Source: Gemmatimonadota bacterium
Lineage (GTDB): Bacteria > 4572-55 > J002
Direction: 5' to 3'
Assembly: GCA_003697105.1 (NCBI GenBank)
Contig: RFFQ01000012.1
Location: forward strand, 1 to 64,000
DNA length: 64,000 nucleotides
A program made the translations under genes and the position numbers. Shown in pieces: positions 8,448 to 17,474 of this stretch; position 1 is the stretch's first letter, and the number at the start of each line of letters is the position of its first letter. Below the pieces are notes generated by a model, which was not told where the DNA came from, made no database searches, and saw only the letters and a list, made by a program, of their open reading frames with translations.

Positions 8448-9764
8448 TTATTTTATACCGATACCATAATACTCAAAGCCTTGTTTGCGTAACTCATCCC
8501 GATTCAGGATATTCCGCCCATCAAAGATAAGCTTTCGCTTTAATAAACTCGCCATCTGCTCATAATCGGGATAGCGGAACTCACGCCACTCGGTTAAGAG
8601 GAGCAGACAATCCGCACCTGTTAAAACCTCATACGGGTCGGCGGCATATTCCAGTTTATCACCCATAATCAATTTGGCATTTTCCATCGCTTGGGGGTCA
8701 TAGCCTTTGATGTGGCAGCCCGCTTCATAAAATTTATCAACTAACACAATTGAGGGAGCTTCCCGCATATCATCGGTTTCCGGTTTAAACGAAAGTCCCC
8801 AGAGGGCAATCGTTTTCCCCTTGAGGTTACCCTCAAAATACCGGGACACTTTATGGAACAGCACCAATTTTTGGTCCGCGTTGACCGCCTCCACCGCATT
8901 CAGAATCCGTAAGTCATAGCCATGTTCTTTGCCGGTTTTGATAAGCGCTTTGACATCCTTGGGGAAACATGACCCCCCATACCCAATACCCGGATATAAA
9001 AATTTGGGACCGATACGCGGGTCGCTGCCGATACCTTTCCGCACTTTATTGACATCCGCCCCGAGCAATTCACACAGATTGGCAATATCGTTCATAAAAC
9101 TAATCCGCGTGGCAAGCATGGCATTGGCGGCATATTTGGTCATTTCCGCTGAGGGAATATCCATAAAAATAAGGGGATGCCCATTCAGAATAAACGGTTT
9201 ATAGAGTCGCTCCATAATTTGTTGGGCTTTATCCGTATCGACCCCCACCACAATGCGGTCGGGCTTGAGAAAATCGTCTATCGCCGCGCCCTCCTTCAAA
9301 AATTCAGGATTGGACGCCACATCAAAAGTTAGGTCACTCTGGCGAGCGTCCAATTCATGTTGTACCGCCTGACGTACTTTTTCTGCGGTACCAACGGGCA
9401 CCGTACTTTTGGTGACGACTACCAGATAATTTTGCATATATTTACCGATATTTTTAGCGACAGCCACTACATGTTGTAAATCGGCACTCCCATCTTCATC
9501 GGGTGGTGTCCCTACAGCGATAAAAGCGACTTCCACATCCTTCACACTCTGCTCAATATCGGTTGAAAAATGAATCCGTCCTTTTTCCATATTTCGGATC
9601 AGTAATTCTTCCAGCCCCGGTTCGTAAATTGGTGAAATTCCTTTTTTTAGATTATCAATTTTACGCTGATCTACATCCATGCAGACCACATCAATACCAA
9701 TTTCAGCAAAACAGACTCCGGTCACCAGCCCAACATAGCCAGTACCGACCACTAAAATTTTCAT
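8448..9764 (-). CDS. ugd: UDP-glucose 6-dehydrogenase
   Basis: The enzyme oxidises UDP-glucose to UDP-glucuronate in two NAD-dependent steps in the cytosol, supplying capsule, exopolysaccharide or LPS sugars. The 438-residue product has the N-terminal Rossmann motif GTGYVGLVTG (residues about 7-16), the substrate-binding NPEFLKEGAA near 155, the catalytic-Cys motif GYGGSCFPKD near residue 265, and ALWGLSFKPETDDMREAPS near 325 in the C-terminal UDP-binding domain. The length is normal for the family. ATG 9764 follows AAGGAGG. It stands as a single gene with its own terminator. No other polysaccharide gene is next to it. Confidence 0.96.
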   Translation of the reverse strand: MKILVVGTGYVGLVTGVCFAEIGIDVVCMDVDQRKIDNLKKGISPIYEPGLEELLIRNMEKGRIHFSTDIEQSVKDVEVAFIAVGTPPDEDGSADLQHVVAVAKNIGKYMQNYLVVVTKSTVPVGTAEKVRQAVQHELDARQSDLTFDVASNPEFLKEGAAIDDFLKPDRIVVGVDTDKAQQIMERLYKPFILNGHPLIFMDIPSAEMTKYAANAMLATRISFMNDIANLCELLGADVNKVRKGIGSDPRIGPKFLYPGIGYGGSCFPKDVKALIKTGKEHGYDLRILNAVEAVNADQKLVLFHKVSRYFEGNLKGKTIALWGLSFKPETDDMREAPSIVLVDKFYEAGCHIKGYDPQAMENAKLIMGDKLEYAADPYEVLTGADCLLLLTEWREFRYPDYEQMASLLKRKLIFDGRNILNRDELRKQGFEYYGIGIK

Positions 9765-9882
9765 TCGTAAACCTCCTTAGAACTAAAATTCATAAAGGTT
9801 AGTTGTGAACAAACAAAACAAACGTGAGACGGTATCCACACCGTTCCTTCCAACACCGTAAATGGGTTGGAATAAGTGAATT

Positions 9883-9915
9883 AACCCTTAGGGATTTAAT
9901 TCTCCTAAGGGTTTT
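9883..9915 (-). terminator. Intrinsic terminator hairpin
   Basis: AACCCTTAGG (9883-9892) and CCTAAGGGTT (9904-9913) form a perfect 10-bp stem with an 11-base loop. It lies about 50 bases past the stop of the minus-strand lipoprotein gene and upstream of ugd. The T tract is short on the minus strand and better on the plus strand, so the direction is inferred from gene order. Confidence 0.65.
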
Positions 9916-9965
9916 CTCCTCAATAACTGCCCACTATCACTCAAATATGGCAAAGCTATGGGATA

Positions 9966-11174
9966 TTAATCCAGATATGCGACAACAGCTCGCACAAAAT
10001 AGTGCTCATTGGGATAGAGCGCCCATGTCGAACCGTTGAAATCCCAAGATCGTTGGGTAGAAGAATCCAAATCCGACCCTAGAGCGGGGCAATCATCGGT
10101 CAACCATTGAAAAGCAACGATAAAATCCCCATCAACGGTCAGATTTTGGTCACTAAAATCGACTTCAATCCATCCGGCGGCTACCGGTTCTACGTTGACT
10201 GCCGTTCCGAGTTGAGCACCCGGAGACCCTCCTGTAAATTCGTAAATTTTGGCGGAAAACGTGTTATTGGAATCCGCACCACAAATATCTTTGATATAAA
10301 ATTTTGCGGACATCAATTGTGCTGGTGCCGGTGCGGTAAGACGAATACCCGAAACAAAACCGGCATCCACCAGCCGTCCCACGCCTTGTCCCGTGCCCCA
10401 ACCGGTTTCTGGATCGCCATCATCATAAAATAATTCGGTTGGTAATTCACTAATCTGTTCAATAGAGATCAGTTCACTCTCATCCAACAGAGTATCATCA
10501 GTATCTTTCAACTGTACTTGAAAGGTATTGATAGCATCGGTTGCCAACGTGACGGTTGTCTGACCGGTATGAAATCCATTTTCAGCACCGCTTTCCATCG
10601 ACTGGCTTCTCCCGTTAAACAGCAAATCAAATTGTCCAATTTCTGTGGTCAATGGGATATTGGATGTGGCTTTGACATCCACTTCCGTAGCGGTCGTTAT
10701 TTCACCATTTTCAATCTCATTCGTGGTATCCGCCGCATACAAGGTCAATGTGACCTGTGGTGTGGTACTGCCTCCCCCACCGCCAGACCCATCCGTAACA
10801 TAGATTGCTACTTCACCGGTAGAAACACGGGTGGTATCTTCCTGTAGCCGCACACGCACAGTCACTACATCCGTACCGGGGATGCTGGGGGCAGTGTAAT
10901 TGGTTATCGCTGCCGTTGGATTCTGAATTTGACCTCCCCCTTCAGACGCCGTCCAAAGGTACTCCAGCGGGTAATTATTCACGTTAGTAACTTGCACCCG
11001 CAATTGGGAGGTACCATTTGGTTCCACAATGGGCGGCACGGCGACAACGGTCGTAATAACAACCCCTTCCGGGCCTGGGGGTCCATCGGGTCCCTGTTCA
11101 CCCGTACAACTAAAAAACAGCAGACCAGCTAAAACCCCTACCACCACTCCCATCAAAACTGAAAAATGACGCAT
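9966..11174 (-). CDS. Lipoprotein with short collagen-like linker and Ig/lectin-like domains
   Basis: The 402-residue product starts with a lipoprotein signal (lipobox LFFSC). It is followed by a short collagen-like GxxGPxGPPGPEG stretch at about residues 25-37. A PKD/Ig-like domain occupies about 45-125 (LEYLWTASEGGGQIQNP), followed by a GSGGGGGST linker. A second beta domain lies near 140-235, and the C-terminal 150 residues (FYDDGDPETGWGTGQGVGRLVDAGF) look like a beta-sandwich of the kind found in FCB secreted proteins. The protein is probably surface anchored. No enzymatic motif is visible and the role is unknown. ATG 11174 follows CGGAGG on the coding strand (AGGAGTC in the leader). Confidence 0.65.
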   Translation of the reverse strand: MRHFSVLMGVVVGVLAGLLFFSCTGEQGPDGPPGPEGVVITTVVAVPPIVEPNGTSQLRVQVTNVNNYPLEYLWTASEGGGQIQNPTAAITNYTAPSIPGTDVVTVRVRLQEDTTRVSTGEVAIYVTDGSGGGGGSTTPQVTLTLYAADTTNEIENGEITTATEVDVKATSNIPLTTEIGQFDLLFNGRSQSMESGAENGFHTGQTTVTLATDAINTFQVQLKDTDDTLLDESELISIEQISELPTELFYDDGDPETGWGTGQGVGRLVDAGFVSGIRLTAPAPAQLMSAKFYIKDICGADSNNTFSAKIYEFTGGSPGAQLGTAVNVEPVAAGWIEVDFSDQNLTVDGDFIVAFQWLTDDCPALGSDLDSSTQRSWDFNGSTWALYPNEHYFVRAVVAYLD

Positions 11175-11262
11175 CTGACTCCTCCGGTCATAAATAAAAA
11201 TGGACAGTTCAATTCATGGCACAACTAAGGGCTATTTAGGCAGAAAGTCAAGAGCTTTCTAC

Positions 11263-11292
11263 TTGACAATCTACGAGAAAAAACCGTAGAAT
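11263..11292 (+). promoter_or_regulatory. Sigma70-type promoter for the MBL-fold hydrolase
   Basis: TTGACA (11263-11268) and TAGAAT (11287-11292) are separated by 18 bases and lie about 40 bases before the start codon. Confidence 0.7.
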
Positions 11293-11330
11293 GTGCCATC
11301 TTATTCACTTTAAATATTTAGAGGTTGGTC

Positions 11331-11960
11331 ATGATTTTAGAGACTTTTGTTGTTACCCCGTTTCAGGAAAACACCTATCTAGTCGCAAGTGAAAGTACTC
11401 GAAATGCAATCATTATCGATCCGGGTGGAGACGCTGACATGCTAATCCGGGCGATTGAAGCAGGTAACTATCACGTACAGCGGATCATCAACACCCACGG
11501 TCACATAGATCATGTGGGAGCGGTACAAGCACTGAAAGACCGGTTTGATGTCCCCTTTTGCCTACACCGCGCGGATCAATTTTTACTGGATCATCTCCCG
11601 CAAATTGCCGAGATGTACGGGATACCGATCAGCGGTGTACCCGAAATCGATCACTACTTGAATCCCGGGGAAAATATCACTCTTGATGAAATTGAATTTG
11701 AAGTCCGTTTTACTCCCGGGCACTCTCCCGGCAGTGTCTCACTCGTAACCAATCAAAACATCGTGTTCAGTGGAGATGCGCTCTTTGCCGGTTCGATTGG
11801 CCGCACGGACTTACCCGGCGGCGATCACGCGACCCTGATCACATCGATCCAAACCCAATTGCTGAGCTTGCCCGATGAATTTCAGGTCTATTCAGGGCAT
11901 GGACCCGTGACAACCATCGGACAAGAGCGGCGTTTCAACCCGTTTCTACAAAGTGTGTAA
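11331..11960 (+). CDS. MBL-fold metallo-hydrolase (glyoxalase II-like)
   Basis: The 209-residue soluble protein carries the dinuclear metal-site motif THGHIDHVG (about residues 57-65), further ligands in FTPGHSPGS (about 130) and FSGDALF (about 145), and SGHGPVTT near the C-terminus. This is the short glyoxalase-II-like group that cleaves thioesters or related substrates. It lacks the extra C-terminal domain of GloB, so the true substrate is uncertain. ATG 11331 with AGAGG 6 bases upstream is preferred over the TTG at 11325. It is a single gene behind its own promoter. Confidence 0.85.
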   Translation: MILETFVVTPFQENTYLVASESTRNAIIIDPGGDADMLIRAIEAGNYHVQRIINTHGHIDHVGAVQALKDRFDVPFCLHRADQFLLDHLPQIAEMYGIPISGVPEIDHYLNPGENITLDEIEFEVRFTPGHSPGSVSLVTNQNIVFSGDALFAGSIGRTDLPGGDHATLITSIQTQLLSLPDEFQVYSGHGPVTTIGQERRFNPFLQSV

Positions 11961-12150
11961 CGCAAGCACCACAGGTCAAGCGAAATCCACATTAAATCCG
12001 TTTGTAACCGCTGATTTTTGGCGGTTAACCGCATTAACGCGGGAATCATGCCTAATAATAAAATTCACCTCAAGTTCAATATCGCCTCGCCCTATCTTCC
12101 CTGCATAACGGTTATAGCATCACGGAAGTTGCCGAGAACGTGTTGCCTGA

Positions 12151-12179
12151 CTCCCGCTTATACCCGTGCGGGAGTTTTC
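12151..12179 (+). terminator. Intrinsic terminator
   Basis: CTCCCGC (12151-12157) and GCGGGAG (12168-12174) pair over a 10-base loop and are followed by TTTT. It lies about 190 bases past the MBL hydrolase stop. The 11961-12217 interval otherwise holds only a weak AACCGC/GCGGTT hairpin at 12006-12026 and no open frame I trust. Confidence 0.65.
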
Positions 12180-12217
12180 CACGAAAAATCAAAAAAAATA
12201 TAGAATGCGGTGCTTCG

Positions 12218-12514
12218 ATGGCTTGTGCAGTTGTACCCGCAACATGTCTATTGGAGAGATGCCTCACTGGTAAACGTGCGGATCCAGCTCTGAAAAGCGG
12301 ATGTACCGAACATGGGACGGCAAAAGATTGGGCAGGATGTGGGATTTATCGTCCCGATGAGGATTATGGCCGGCGTTTCGGGGAAAAACCCGCGTCACCA
12401 AACATCTTACGGGCAATTACCAACGCCGTTTGGGGGATGTTGGACAAACACAAGACCCACTTCATGGATAATTTGAACGAAACAGACGATGACGGCTTGA
12501 CCGGCTATTTGTAG
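12218..12514 (+). CDS. Unrecognised small Cys-rich protein
   Basis: This 98-residue reading frame starts ACAVVPATCLLERC and has five Cys (about positions 3, 10, 15, 29 and 41), all in the first half. The middle is WAGCGIYRPDEDYGRRFG, followed by an amphipathic segment (ILRAITNAVWGMLDKHK) and an acidic end (NETDDDGLTGYL). Codon choice matches neighbouring genes and the frame is clean, so it is probably a real gene, although the ribosome site before ATG 12218 is weak. An in-frame upstream ATG (12140) would run through the terminator hairpin and is rejected. The stop overlaps the convergent CtaM-like gene by 10 bases. The Cys set might bind a metal or cluster; the function is unknown. Confidence 0.5.
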   Translation: MACAVVPATCLLERCLTGKRADPALKSGCTEHGTAKDWAGCGIYRPDEDYGRRFGEKPASPNILRAITNAVWGMLDKHKTHFMDNLNETDDDGLTGYL

Positions 12515-12921
12515 TGATATAACATCAAATAAACAATCACACCCGAGACAGAAACAAACATCCAGACCGGAAAAATCCAGCGGGCAAGGCGGCGGTGCTT
12601 CTCAAATTGCTGGCGCCAGGCATGCCACACCAGTACCAAAATGAAGGGGGTCATCAATGCCGCCAAAATGACATGCGGAATTAGGATTGAAAAATAGAGT
12701 GGGCGCGTCCAGTCGTAGTGTGGATATTTGACGGATCCGACAAAATAGTGATAAATCAAATACGAGGTCAAAAACAAGGCAGACGAAATCAACGCCGCGA
12801 TCATTAATTTTTGGTGTGTTTCGCGATTCCCCCGCCGGATATGAAGGTATCCGAAGGTGAGCAAAACGGCACTGACGGTGTTCAAGGTGGCATTGAGCGT
12901 GGGTAAAGTAGTGATAGACAT
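12505..12921 (-). CDS. DUF420 / CtaM-like membrane protein (oxidase maturation)
   Basis: The 138-residue protein has four hydrophobic segments and conserved His in the loops (ETHQKLM near residue 36, LIYHYFVG near 56, LIPHVILA near 80, HRRLARW near 110). This is the DUF420 pattern; the Bacillus/Staphylococcus member CtaM is needed for heme-copper oxidase maturation. It is the last gene of the respiratory array, 1 base after a Sco-type copper chaperone. It sits in the cytoplasmic membrane. Role by family and context: assembly of the caa3 oxidase. Confidence 0.85.
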   Translation of the reverse strand: MSITTLPTLNATLNTVSAVLLTFGYLHIRRGNRETHQKLMIAALISSALFLTSYLIYHYFVGSVKYPHYDWTRPLYFSILIPHVILAALMTPFILVLVWHAWRQQFEKHRRLARWIFPVWMFVSVSGVIVYLMLYHYK

Positions 12922-12922
12922 G

Positions 12923-13528
12923 CTACAACCTTTTCAACAAAGCGTGAATATCTGCCCGAAGTTGGCGCAAACGGTCGGTATCAAAACTGTTGTAGTACCC
13001 CCGAATCAGGCCCGCCGCATCCACCAGCACAAATTTACTACTATGCCCCATCGGTAGATTCTCTGCCGGTAGAAAAAATCCCTTTTCACTTAAATCGATC
13101 ACCTTTTGCACGTTTTCTTCCCGCAAAAAGCGCCACCGGTTATCCGTCACCCCGTGTTCCTTTGCATATTCCTGCAACACGTGGAGCGAATCCCGCGCGG
13201 GATCAACCGAAATCGAGACAAATTGCACTAACGGTTGGTCGGCATACGCTTCATAGAGTTCCGCCATCCGGGCACTCATGGTTGGGCAGACACCCGGGCA
13301 ATTCGTAAAAATAAAATCTACCACACTAATTTTCCCCGTGAGGTCGTCCCGTCCAAACGGCTCACTGTTTTGGTCTATGAATTCAAACGCCGGAACTTCT
13401 CCATATACGTCTAATGAGGTTTGCTGCGATTGGACGTAGGCAAAGATAAATAACCCTCCACCAAGACCGATCATCAGAAAAAAGACGCCTAAAAAGACTT
13501 TTATACTGCCTCGCGTTGAATTTAGCAT
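12923..13528 (-). CDS. Sco1/SenC-type copper chaperone (second copy)
   Basis: The 201-residue protein has an N-terminal membrane anchor (VFLGVFFLMIGLGGGLFIFAYV). Its thioredoxin-like domain carries the copper-binding motif CPGVC near residue 78 and the distant His in GHSSKFVLVD near residue 163. Sco proteins load copper into the CuA site of oxidase subunit II and act at the outer face of the cytoplasmic membrane. The gene follows subunit IV across a terminator-like hairpin and precedes the CtaM-like gene. A second Sco gene lies upstream of subunit II in the same array. Confidence 0.92.
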   Translation of the reverse strand: MLNSTRGSIKVFLGVFFLMIGLGGGLFIFAYVQSQQTSLDVYGEVPAFEFIDQNSEPFGRDDLTGKISVVDFIFTNCPGVCPTMSARMAELYEAYADQPLVQFVSISVDPARDSLHVLQEYAKEHGVTDNRWRFLREENVQKVIDLSEKGFFLPAENLPMGHSSKFVLVDAAGLIRGYYNSFDTDRLRQLRADIHALLKRL

Positions 13529-13547
13529 AAATAAAATACACCTCCTC

Positions 13548-13590
13548 TAAAACAAAAAGCGACCCCTTTACGAAAGAGCCGCCTTTTTTG
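13548..13590 (-). terminator. Terminator-like hairpin inside the oxidase operon
   Basis: On the minus strand GCGGCTC (13576-13582) pairs with GGGTCGC (13559-13565) including two G-T pairs, then TTTTTGTTTT. It lies between subunit IV and the second Sco gene, and could reduce read-through so that assembly factors are made at lower level than subunits (inference). Confidence 0.6.
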
Positions 13591-13616
13591 CCAATCCGAA
13601 TCACGTCCAATAGAGG

Positions 13617-14171
13617 TTAATGTCCTTCTGCTGGAGTTTCTTCCGGTGAATGTCCGGCAGTGGAATCCATACCGGCAGGTTGGGTTGAATCGATGGTCGT
13701 ATCATGCGGTACAGCATCCGTCCCAGCATGTGTGGTATCCTCGTGTTCAGTTGTCGCGGTAGAGCCATGTTCACCCGTCGTTCCGTGCCCGTCGCCGTGC
13801 CCAAATTTTGCCGCCCGGATATCTAAGGAATCATAAAATGCGGCTTGAGTTTGAATGGGTCCGGCTTTGGCATCATCTAGGTCACCGCGCCGCATGGTAT
13901 CATACATCGTGAGAGTGATAAAAACCCCCACAAAAAGCACCCCTAAGATAAACACAAACATATACATTTTGTTATCATAATAGAGATGCATAAAAAAGAG
14001 TCCCACCAAGGTAGCTTTTACGGTTGCCACCGCCATCGCTATGACTAAATTGAGTGGTCCAAAATCAAACGTAGAAACCCAAACCGTAATACCGGTGAGA
14101 ACAATCAATGCCAAAAAAACGTTGACGAAAACCCACAGTGGAATGTGATGTTCGTGCGTATGTTGACTCAT
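13617..14171 (-). CDS. ctaF: Cytochrome c oxidase subunit IV (prokaryotic CtaF/CoxD type) with His-rich tail
   Basis: Residues 1-105 carry three transmembrane helices (IPLWVFVNVFLALIVLTGI; NLVIAMAVATVKATLVGLFF; MFVFILGVLFVGVFITLT) and the family signature KATLVGLFFMHLYYD. After residue about 110 comes a hydrophilic tail of about 75 residues rich in His, Thr, Glu and Gly, with eight His in the last 60 residues (for example GHGDGHGTTGEHG). Subunit IV proteins usually end near residue 110, so the tail is unusual. It could bind copper or act as a periplasmic or cytoplasmic spacer. The gene lies 4 bases after subunit III. Confidence 0.9.
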   Translation of the reverse strand: MSQHTHEHHIPLWVFVNVFLALIVLTGITVWVSTFDFGPLNLVIAMAVATVKATLVGLFFMHLYYDNKMYMFVFILGVLFVGVFITLTMYDTMRRGDLDDAKAGPIQTQAAFYDSLDIRAAKFGHGDGHGTTGEHGSTATTEHEDTTHAGTDAVPHDTTIDSTQPAGMDSTAGHSPEETPAEGH

Positions 14172-14175
14172 TGCG

Positions 14176-14832
14176 TTACCCTATCAAATAGAAAAGCGGA
14201 AAGAGAAAAATCCAAACCATATCAACCAAGTGCCAAAATAACCCGACCATCTCAACCGGCACATAGTATTCCGACGAGAATCGACCCTTCAATGTGCCGA
14301 TCATCACCCAGGTAATTAAGCCCATCCCGATCAAGACGTGCACCCCATGCAGACCGGTCATGGCGAAGTAAATTCCAAAAAAGAGATGGGGATTCGTCCC
14401 TTCAAGACCGTCATAAAAATAGAAATGCCCGGGTAATTGACCCACATGAATCTTGTGCGAATACTCAAAATACTTGATGACCATGAAAGTGGCGGCAAAC
14501 AAAAGTGTCAGGGCTAAGTTAATCACCGTTCCGGTGCGATTATTCCGCTGAATACAGTAAATCGCATATACAACCGTAAAGGAACTGGCGATCAGCACAA
14601 TCGTGTTAATGGTCCCCAGCCGCAAATCCAACACTTTATGAGCATCGTGGAACATCTCGGGGAACCAGGCCCGAAAGACGGCGTAGGCGCAGAATAGCCC
14701 TCCAAATGTTAGGATTTCCGTCGCTAAGAAAATCCACATCCCTAACTTTGCCGATTCTTTCTGTTGCTCGATATCAGAAAAATGATGCGCTAAATATTCA
14801 GGATGAGAAGCATCCTGGGCAACTGTAGACAT
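14176..14832 (-). CDS. ctaE: Cytochrome c oxidase subunit III
   Basis: The 218-residue integral membrane protein begins with a soluble stretch containing AHHFSDIEQQKESAKLGMW. It has five hydrophobic helices and the subunit III hallmarks FLATEILTFGGLFCAY, FFGIYFAMTGLHGVHVLIG and a C-terminal YWHLVDxVW-type motif (GLFWHLVDMVWIFLFPLFYL). It stabilises the oxidase core and the oxygen entry path. Its length fits the five-helix caa3 type. It lies 22 bases after subunit I. Confidence 0.95.
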   Translation of the reverse strand: MSTVAQDASHPEYLAHHFSDIEQQKESAKLGMWIFLATEILTFGGLFCAYAVFRAWFPEMFHDAHKVLDLRLGTINTIVLIASSFTVVYAIYCIQRNNRTGTVINLALTLLFAATFMVIKYFEYSHKIHVGQLPGHFYFYDGLEGTNPHLFFGIYFAMTGLHGVHVLIGMGLITWVMIGTLKGRFSSEYYVPVEMVGLFWHLVDMVWIFLFPLFYLIG

Positions 14833-14854
14833 AATAGTTTTCTACCTCAATAGG

Positions 14855-16510
14855 TTAAACGCTAACAGGTTCTTCTTTATACACTTTTTCGCCGTGTTCG
14901 TTGACCAACACGGTATCATAATCATAAAAACCATGTGTCATCTCAGGGACGGTTTCAAAATTATGATGAGGTGGTGGAGAAGTCGTTGACCATTCCCATG
15001 ATAACGCTCCCCACGGATTATTGCCGGCAATCTTCCCTTTGAAGAGCGACCCGACCAGATAAAACGCCATAATCAAAAATCCAAGCCCCAGCACCCATGA
15101 CCCAATCGAGGAAAAACCATGTAAGGGTTGGTATTGATCCAGATACGTATAATAGCGTCGCGGCATCCCTTGCGAACCCAAGACAAACTGGGTAAAAAAG
15201 GTCATATTGAACCCAACAAAGATTAAAAATGCCGCAATTGCCGCCCAGAATTCGCTATACATCCGTCCCCAGATTTTGGGCCACCAATAGTGAACACCTG
15301 CCAGAAACGCCATGACGGTGCCCCCCATCATCACATAATGGAAATGTGCCACCACAAAATAGGTATCATGCAGGTGAACATCCACCGATAACGCTCCCAA
15401 GAAAATCCCTGTGAAACCGCCAATACAGAATAGAAACAGAAACGACAACGTATAAAGCATCGGCGCTTCTAAGCTGATATTCCCTTTGTACATCGTCGTG
15501 ACCCAGTTAAACACTTTGATGCCGGAAGGAATCCCCACAAAGAAGGTCAAAAAGGAGAAGATCATCGCCGCTAATTCCGATTGGCCACTGGTAAACATGT
15601 GGTGACCCCACACCAAAAAACTGACAAAGGCAATCCCCAGACTGGAAAACGCAATAAACTTATACCCAAAGATTTTTTTATGGGAAAAGACCGAAACCGT
15701 TTCGCTGATAATCCCCATACCGGGCAAGATCATGATGTACACCGCCGGATGGGAATAGAACCAGAAAAAGTGTTGATAGAGTACCGGGTCACCCCCTAAT
15801 GCCGGGTCAAAAATGCCAATACCCAAAGTCCGCTCCAGAATGAGCAGTAAAAGTGTGATGGCTAAAACCGGCGTAGCCAAAATCTGAATAATTGCCGTTG
15901 CATACAATCCCCAGACGAACAGCGGTAATTTGAACCACGTCAAACCGGGGGCACGCAACTTGTGCACCGTCACGATGAAGTTCAGACCGGTCAAAATAGA
16001 GGAAAACCCCAGCACAAACACACCGGACGTCATCGAAACGACCGAGGTCGTCGTTGACGTGCTATAAGGGGTATAAAATGTCCATCCGGTATCTACCGCG
16101 CCGGTCACAATCGAATAAATACAAAAGATAGACCCCACCACATAAATGTAGAAACTGGCTAAATTCAAACGGGGGAATGCCACATCCTTTGCCCCCAGCA
16201 TCAACGGCAGGACAAAATTACCCAGCGCCGCCGGAATAGAGGGGATAATAAACAGAAAGATCATGATCGCGCCGTGCAGCGTAAACATCTGGTTGTAAGT
16301 ATCCCCACTCTGGAAGAAATCCCCTTGCGGCGTGAGGAGTTCCAACCGGATCAGCATCGCCAAAATACCCCCGATGGTAAAGAAAAACATAATCGCGAAA
16401 AAGTACATCAAACCAATTCGCTTATGGTCGAGGGTAAACAACCACGATTTTAGCCCAGGCGGGTCATTTAAATAATGTTTTTGGGGAAATGTTGCTGTAG
16501 CCGTCGACAT
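14855..16510 (-). CDS. ctaD: Cytochrome c oxidase subunit I (caa3 type)
   Basis: This 551-residue protein is the catalytic heme-copper subunit that reduces oxygen to water and pumps protons. Visible landmarks are HGAIMIFLF (low-spin heme His), [17 protein letters not shown] (CuB His-Tyr motif near residue 255), WGHHMFTSG (CuB His pair near 305) and the double-His heme region [14 protein letters not shown] near residue 390. Twelve or more hydrophobic helices are present. It lies between subunits II and III in the canonical order, after a clear AAGGAGTG-like ribosome site. Confidence 0.98.
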   Translation of the reverse strand: MSTATATFPQKHYLNDPPGLKSWLFTLDHKRIGLMYFFAIMFFFTIGGILAMLIRLELLTPQGDFFQSGDTYNQMFTLHGAIMIFLFIIPSIPAALGNFVLPLMLGAKDVAFPRLNLASFYIYVVGSIFCIYSIVTGAVDTGWTFYTPYSTSTTTSVVSMTSGVFVLGFSSILTGLNFIVTVHKLRAPGLTWFKLPLFVWGLYATAIIQILATPVLAITLLLLILERTLGIGIFDPALGGDPVLYQHFFWFYSHPAVYIMILPGMGIISETVSVFSHKKIFGYKFIAFSSLGIAFVSFLVWGHHMFTSGQSELAAMIFSFLTFFVGIPSGIKVFNWVTTMYKGNISLEAPMLYTLSFLFLFCIGGFTGIFLGALSVDVHLHDTYFVVAHFHYVMMGGTVMAFLAGVHYWWPKIWGRMYSEFWAAIAAFLIFVGFNMTFFTQFVLGSQGMPRRYYTYLDQYQPLHGFSSIGSWVLGLGFLIMAFYLVGSLFKGKIAGNNPWGALSWEWSTTSPPPHHNFETVPEMTHGFYDYDTVLVNEHGEKVYKEEPVSV

Positions 16511-16531
16511 ATAAACACTCCTTAAGTCGCG

Positions 16532-17473
16532 TTATTTCAGAGTTTTAAGGTAAGCAATAATAGCATCAATATGACGGTCTTTCAAAATCCCTTGATATGT
16601 CGGCATAATGGGTTGAAAACCCGCAACCACTTTGGCATTGGGATTGAGGATCGATTCCCGAATGTAATTTTCATCAATCGTGAGGGAGGAACCATCGGCA
16701 AAATGCTCTGTTTTGCCCCAAATGCCTTTGAAGCTTGGACCATTCATCGGTGTTCCATCTATAGAATGGCAGGTGACACACGCTTTGCTTTTGTAAAGCC
16801 GTTCACCCATTTCGTGCAAGGCGATTGTGGTATCAAAATCAGCGGCTTCCAACCATTTTTGATAATCCAATTCGGATAAAATTTTAACTTTGCCGATCAT
16901 CTCGGAGTGTTTTGTACCGCAATATTCCGTACAAAACAGATTGTACTCTCCGGTTTCGGTCGCTTCAAACCACGCCTTCGTATATCGATTAGGCAGTACA
17001 TCCATTTTTACACGAAAGTCGGGCACATAAAAGCTATGAATCACATCTTTGGAGGACATAAGCAGTTCCACCGGCTTATTGACCGGAGCGACAATCTCGT
17101 TGACACTACTGGCACCACTCGGGTAATCAAATGACCAGAACCATTTTTGCCCGGTTACTTTAATCTGCAAAGCATCCTTGGGGGCAACATGCATCTTCAG
17201 AAAGCCATTAAAACCCCAAAAGAAAATCACAAATACCAGAATCGTCGGAATAACTGTCCATGTTACTTCCATGACATTACTATGTGAAAAGCCGGAAGTG
17301 AATTGCCGAGTGCCACCTCGCCGGCGATACCGGAAGACAAAAAACGCGGTTAATCCGATGACTAAAATAAAGAGAACCACCGAAGCGTAATATACAAAAT
17401 AAAAAATTGAATCGACTTCTCCGGCGACAGTCGAACTTGCCGGCGGTAACCAAAACGATCCACCATTACCCAT
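16532..17473 (-). CDS. ctaC: Cytochrome c oxidase subunit II with fused cytochrome c domain (caa3)
   Basis: The 313-residue protein has two N-terminal membrane helices (about 25-50 and 75-98), then the cupredoxin domain with CuA ligands in HSFYVPDFR (about 150) and CTEYCGTKHSEM (about 195). A C-terminal cytochrome c domain follows with the heme motif CVTCH near residue 237 and a late axial Met in QPIMPTYQG. The fusion marks a caa3-type oxidase, which accepts electrons directly from the complex III cytochromes. ATG 17473 lies 1 base after the upstream sco stop, so translation is coupled. Confidence 0.97.
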   Translation of the reverse strand: MGNGGSFWLPPASSTVAGEVDSIFYFVYYASVVLFILVIGLTAFFVFRYRRRGGTRQFTSGFSHSNVMEVTWTVIPTILVFVIFFWGFNGFLKMHVAPKDALQIKVTGQKWFWSFDYPSGASSVNEIVAPVNKPVELLMSSKDVIHSFYVPDFRVKMDVLPNRYTKAWFEATETGEYNLFCTEYCGTKHSEMIGKVKILSELDYQKWLEAADFDTTIALHEMGERLYKSKACVTCHSIDGTPMNGPSFKGIWGKTEHFADGSSLTIDENYIRESILNPNAKVVAGFQPIMPTYQGILKDRHIDAIIAYLKTLK

Positions 17474-17474
17474 A

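Noticed and set aside
11961-12150. A possible small RNA gene between the MBL hydrolase and the Cys-rich gene
   Set aside because: Only a weak 6-bp hairpin and short AT-rich stretches are visible; no match to tmRNA, SRP RNA, RNase P or 6S RNA features was found by eye.
12140-12217. An N-terminal extension of the Cys-rich small gene
   Set aside because: It would have to translate through the intrinsic terminator stem at 12151-12174 and adds sequence without recognisable features; ATG 12218 is preferred.
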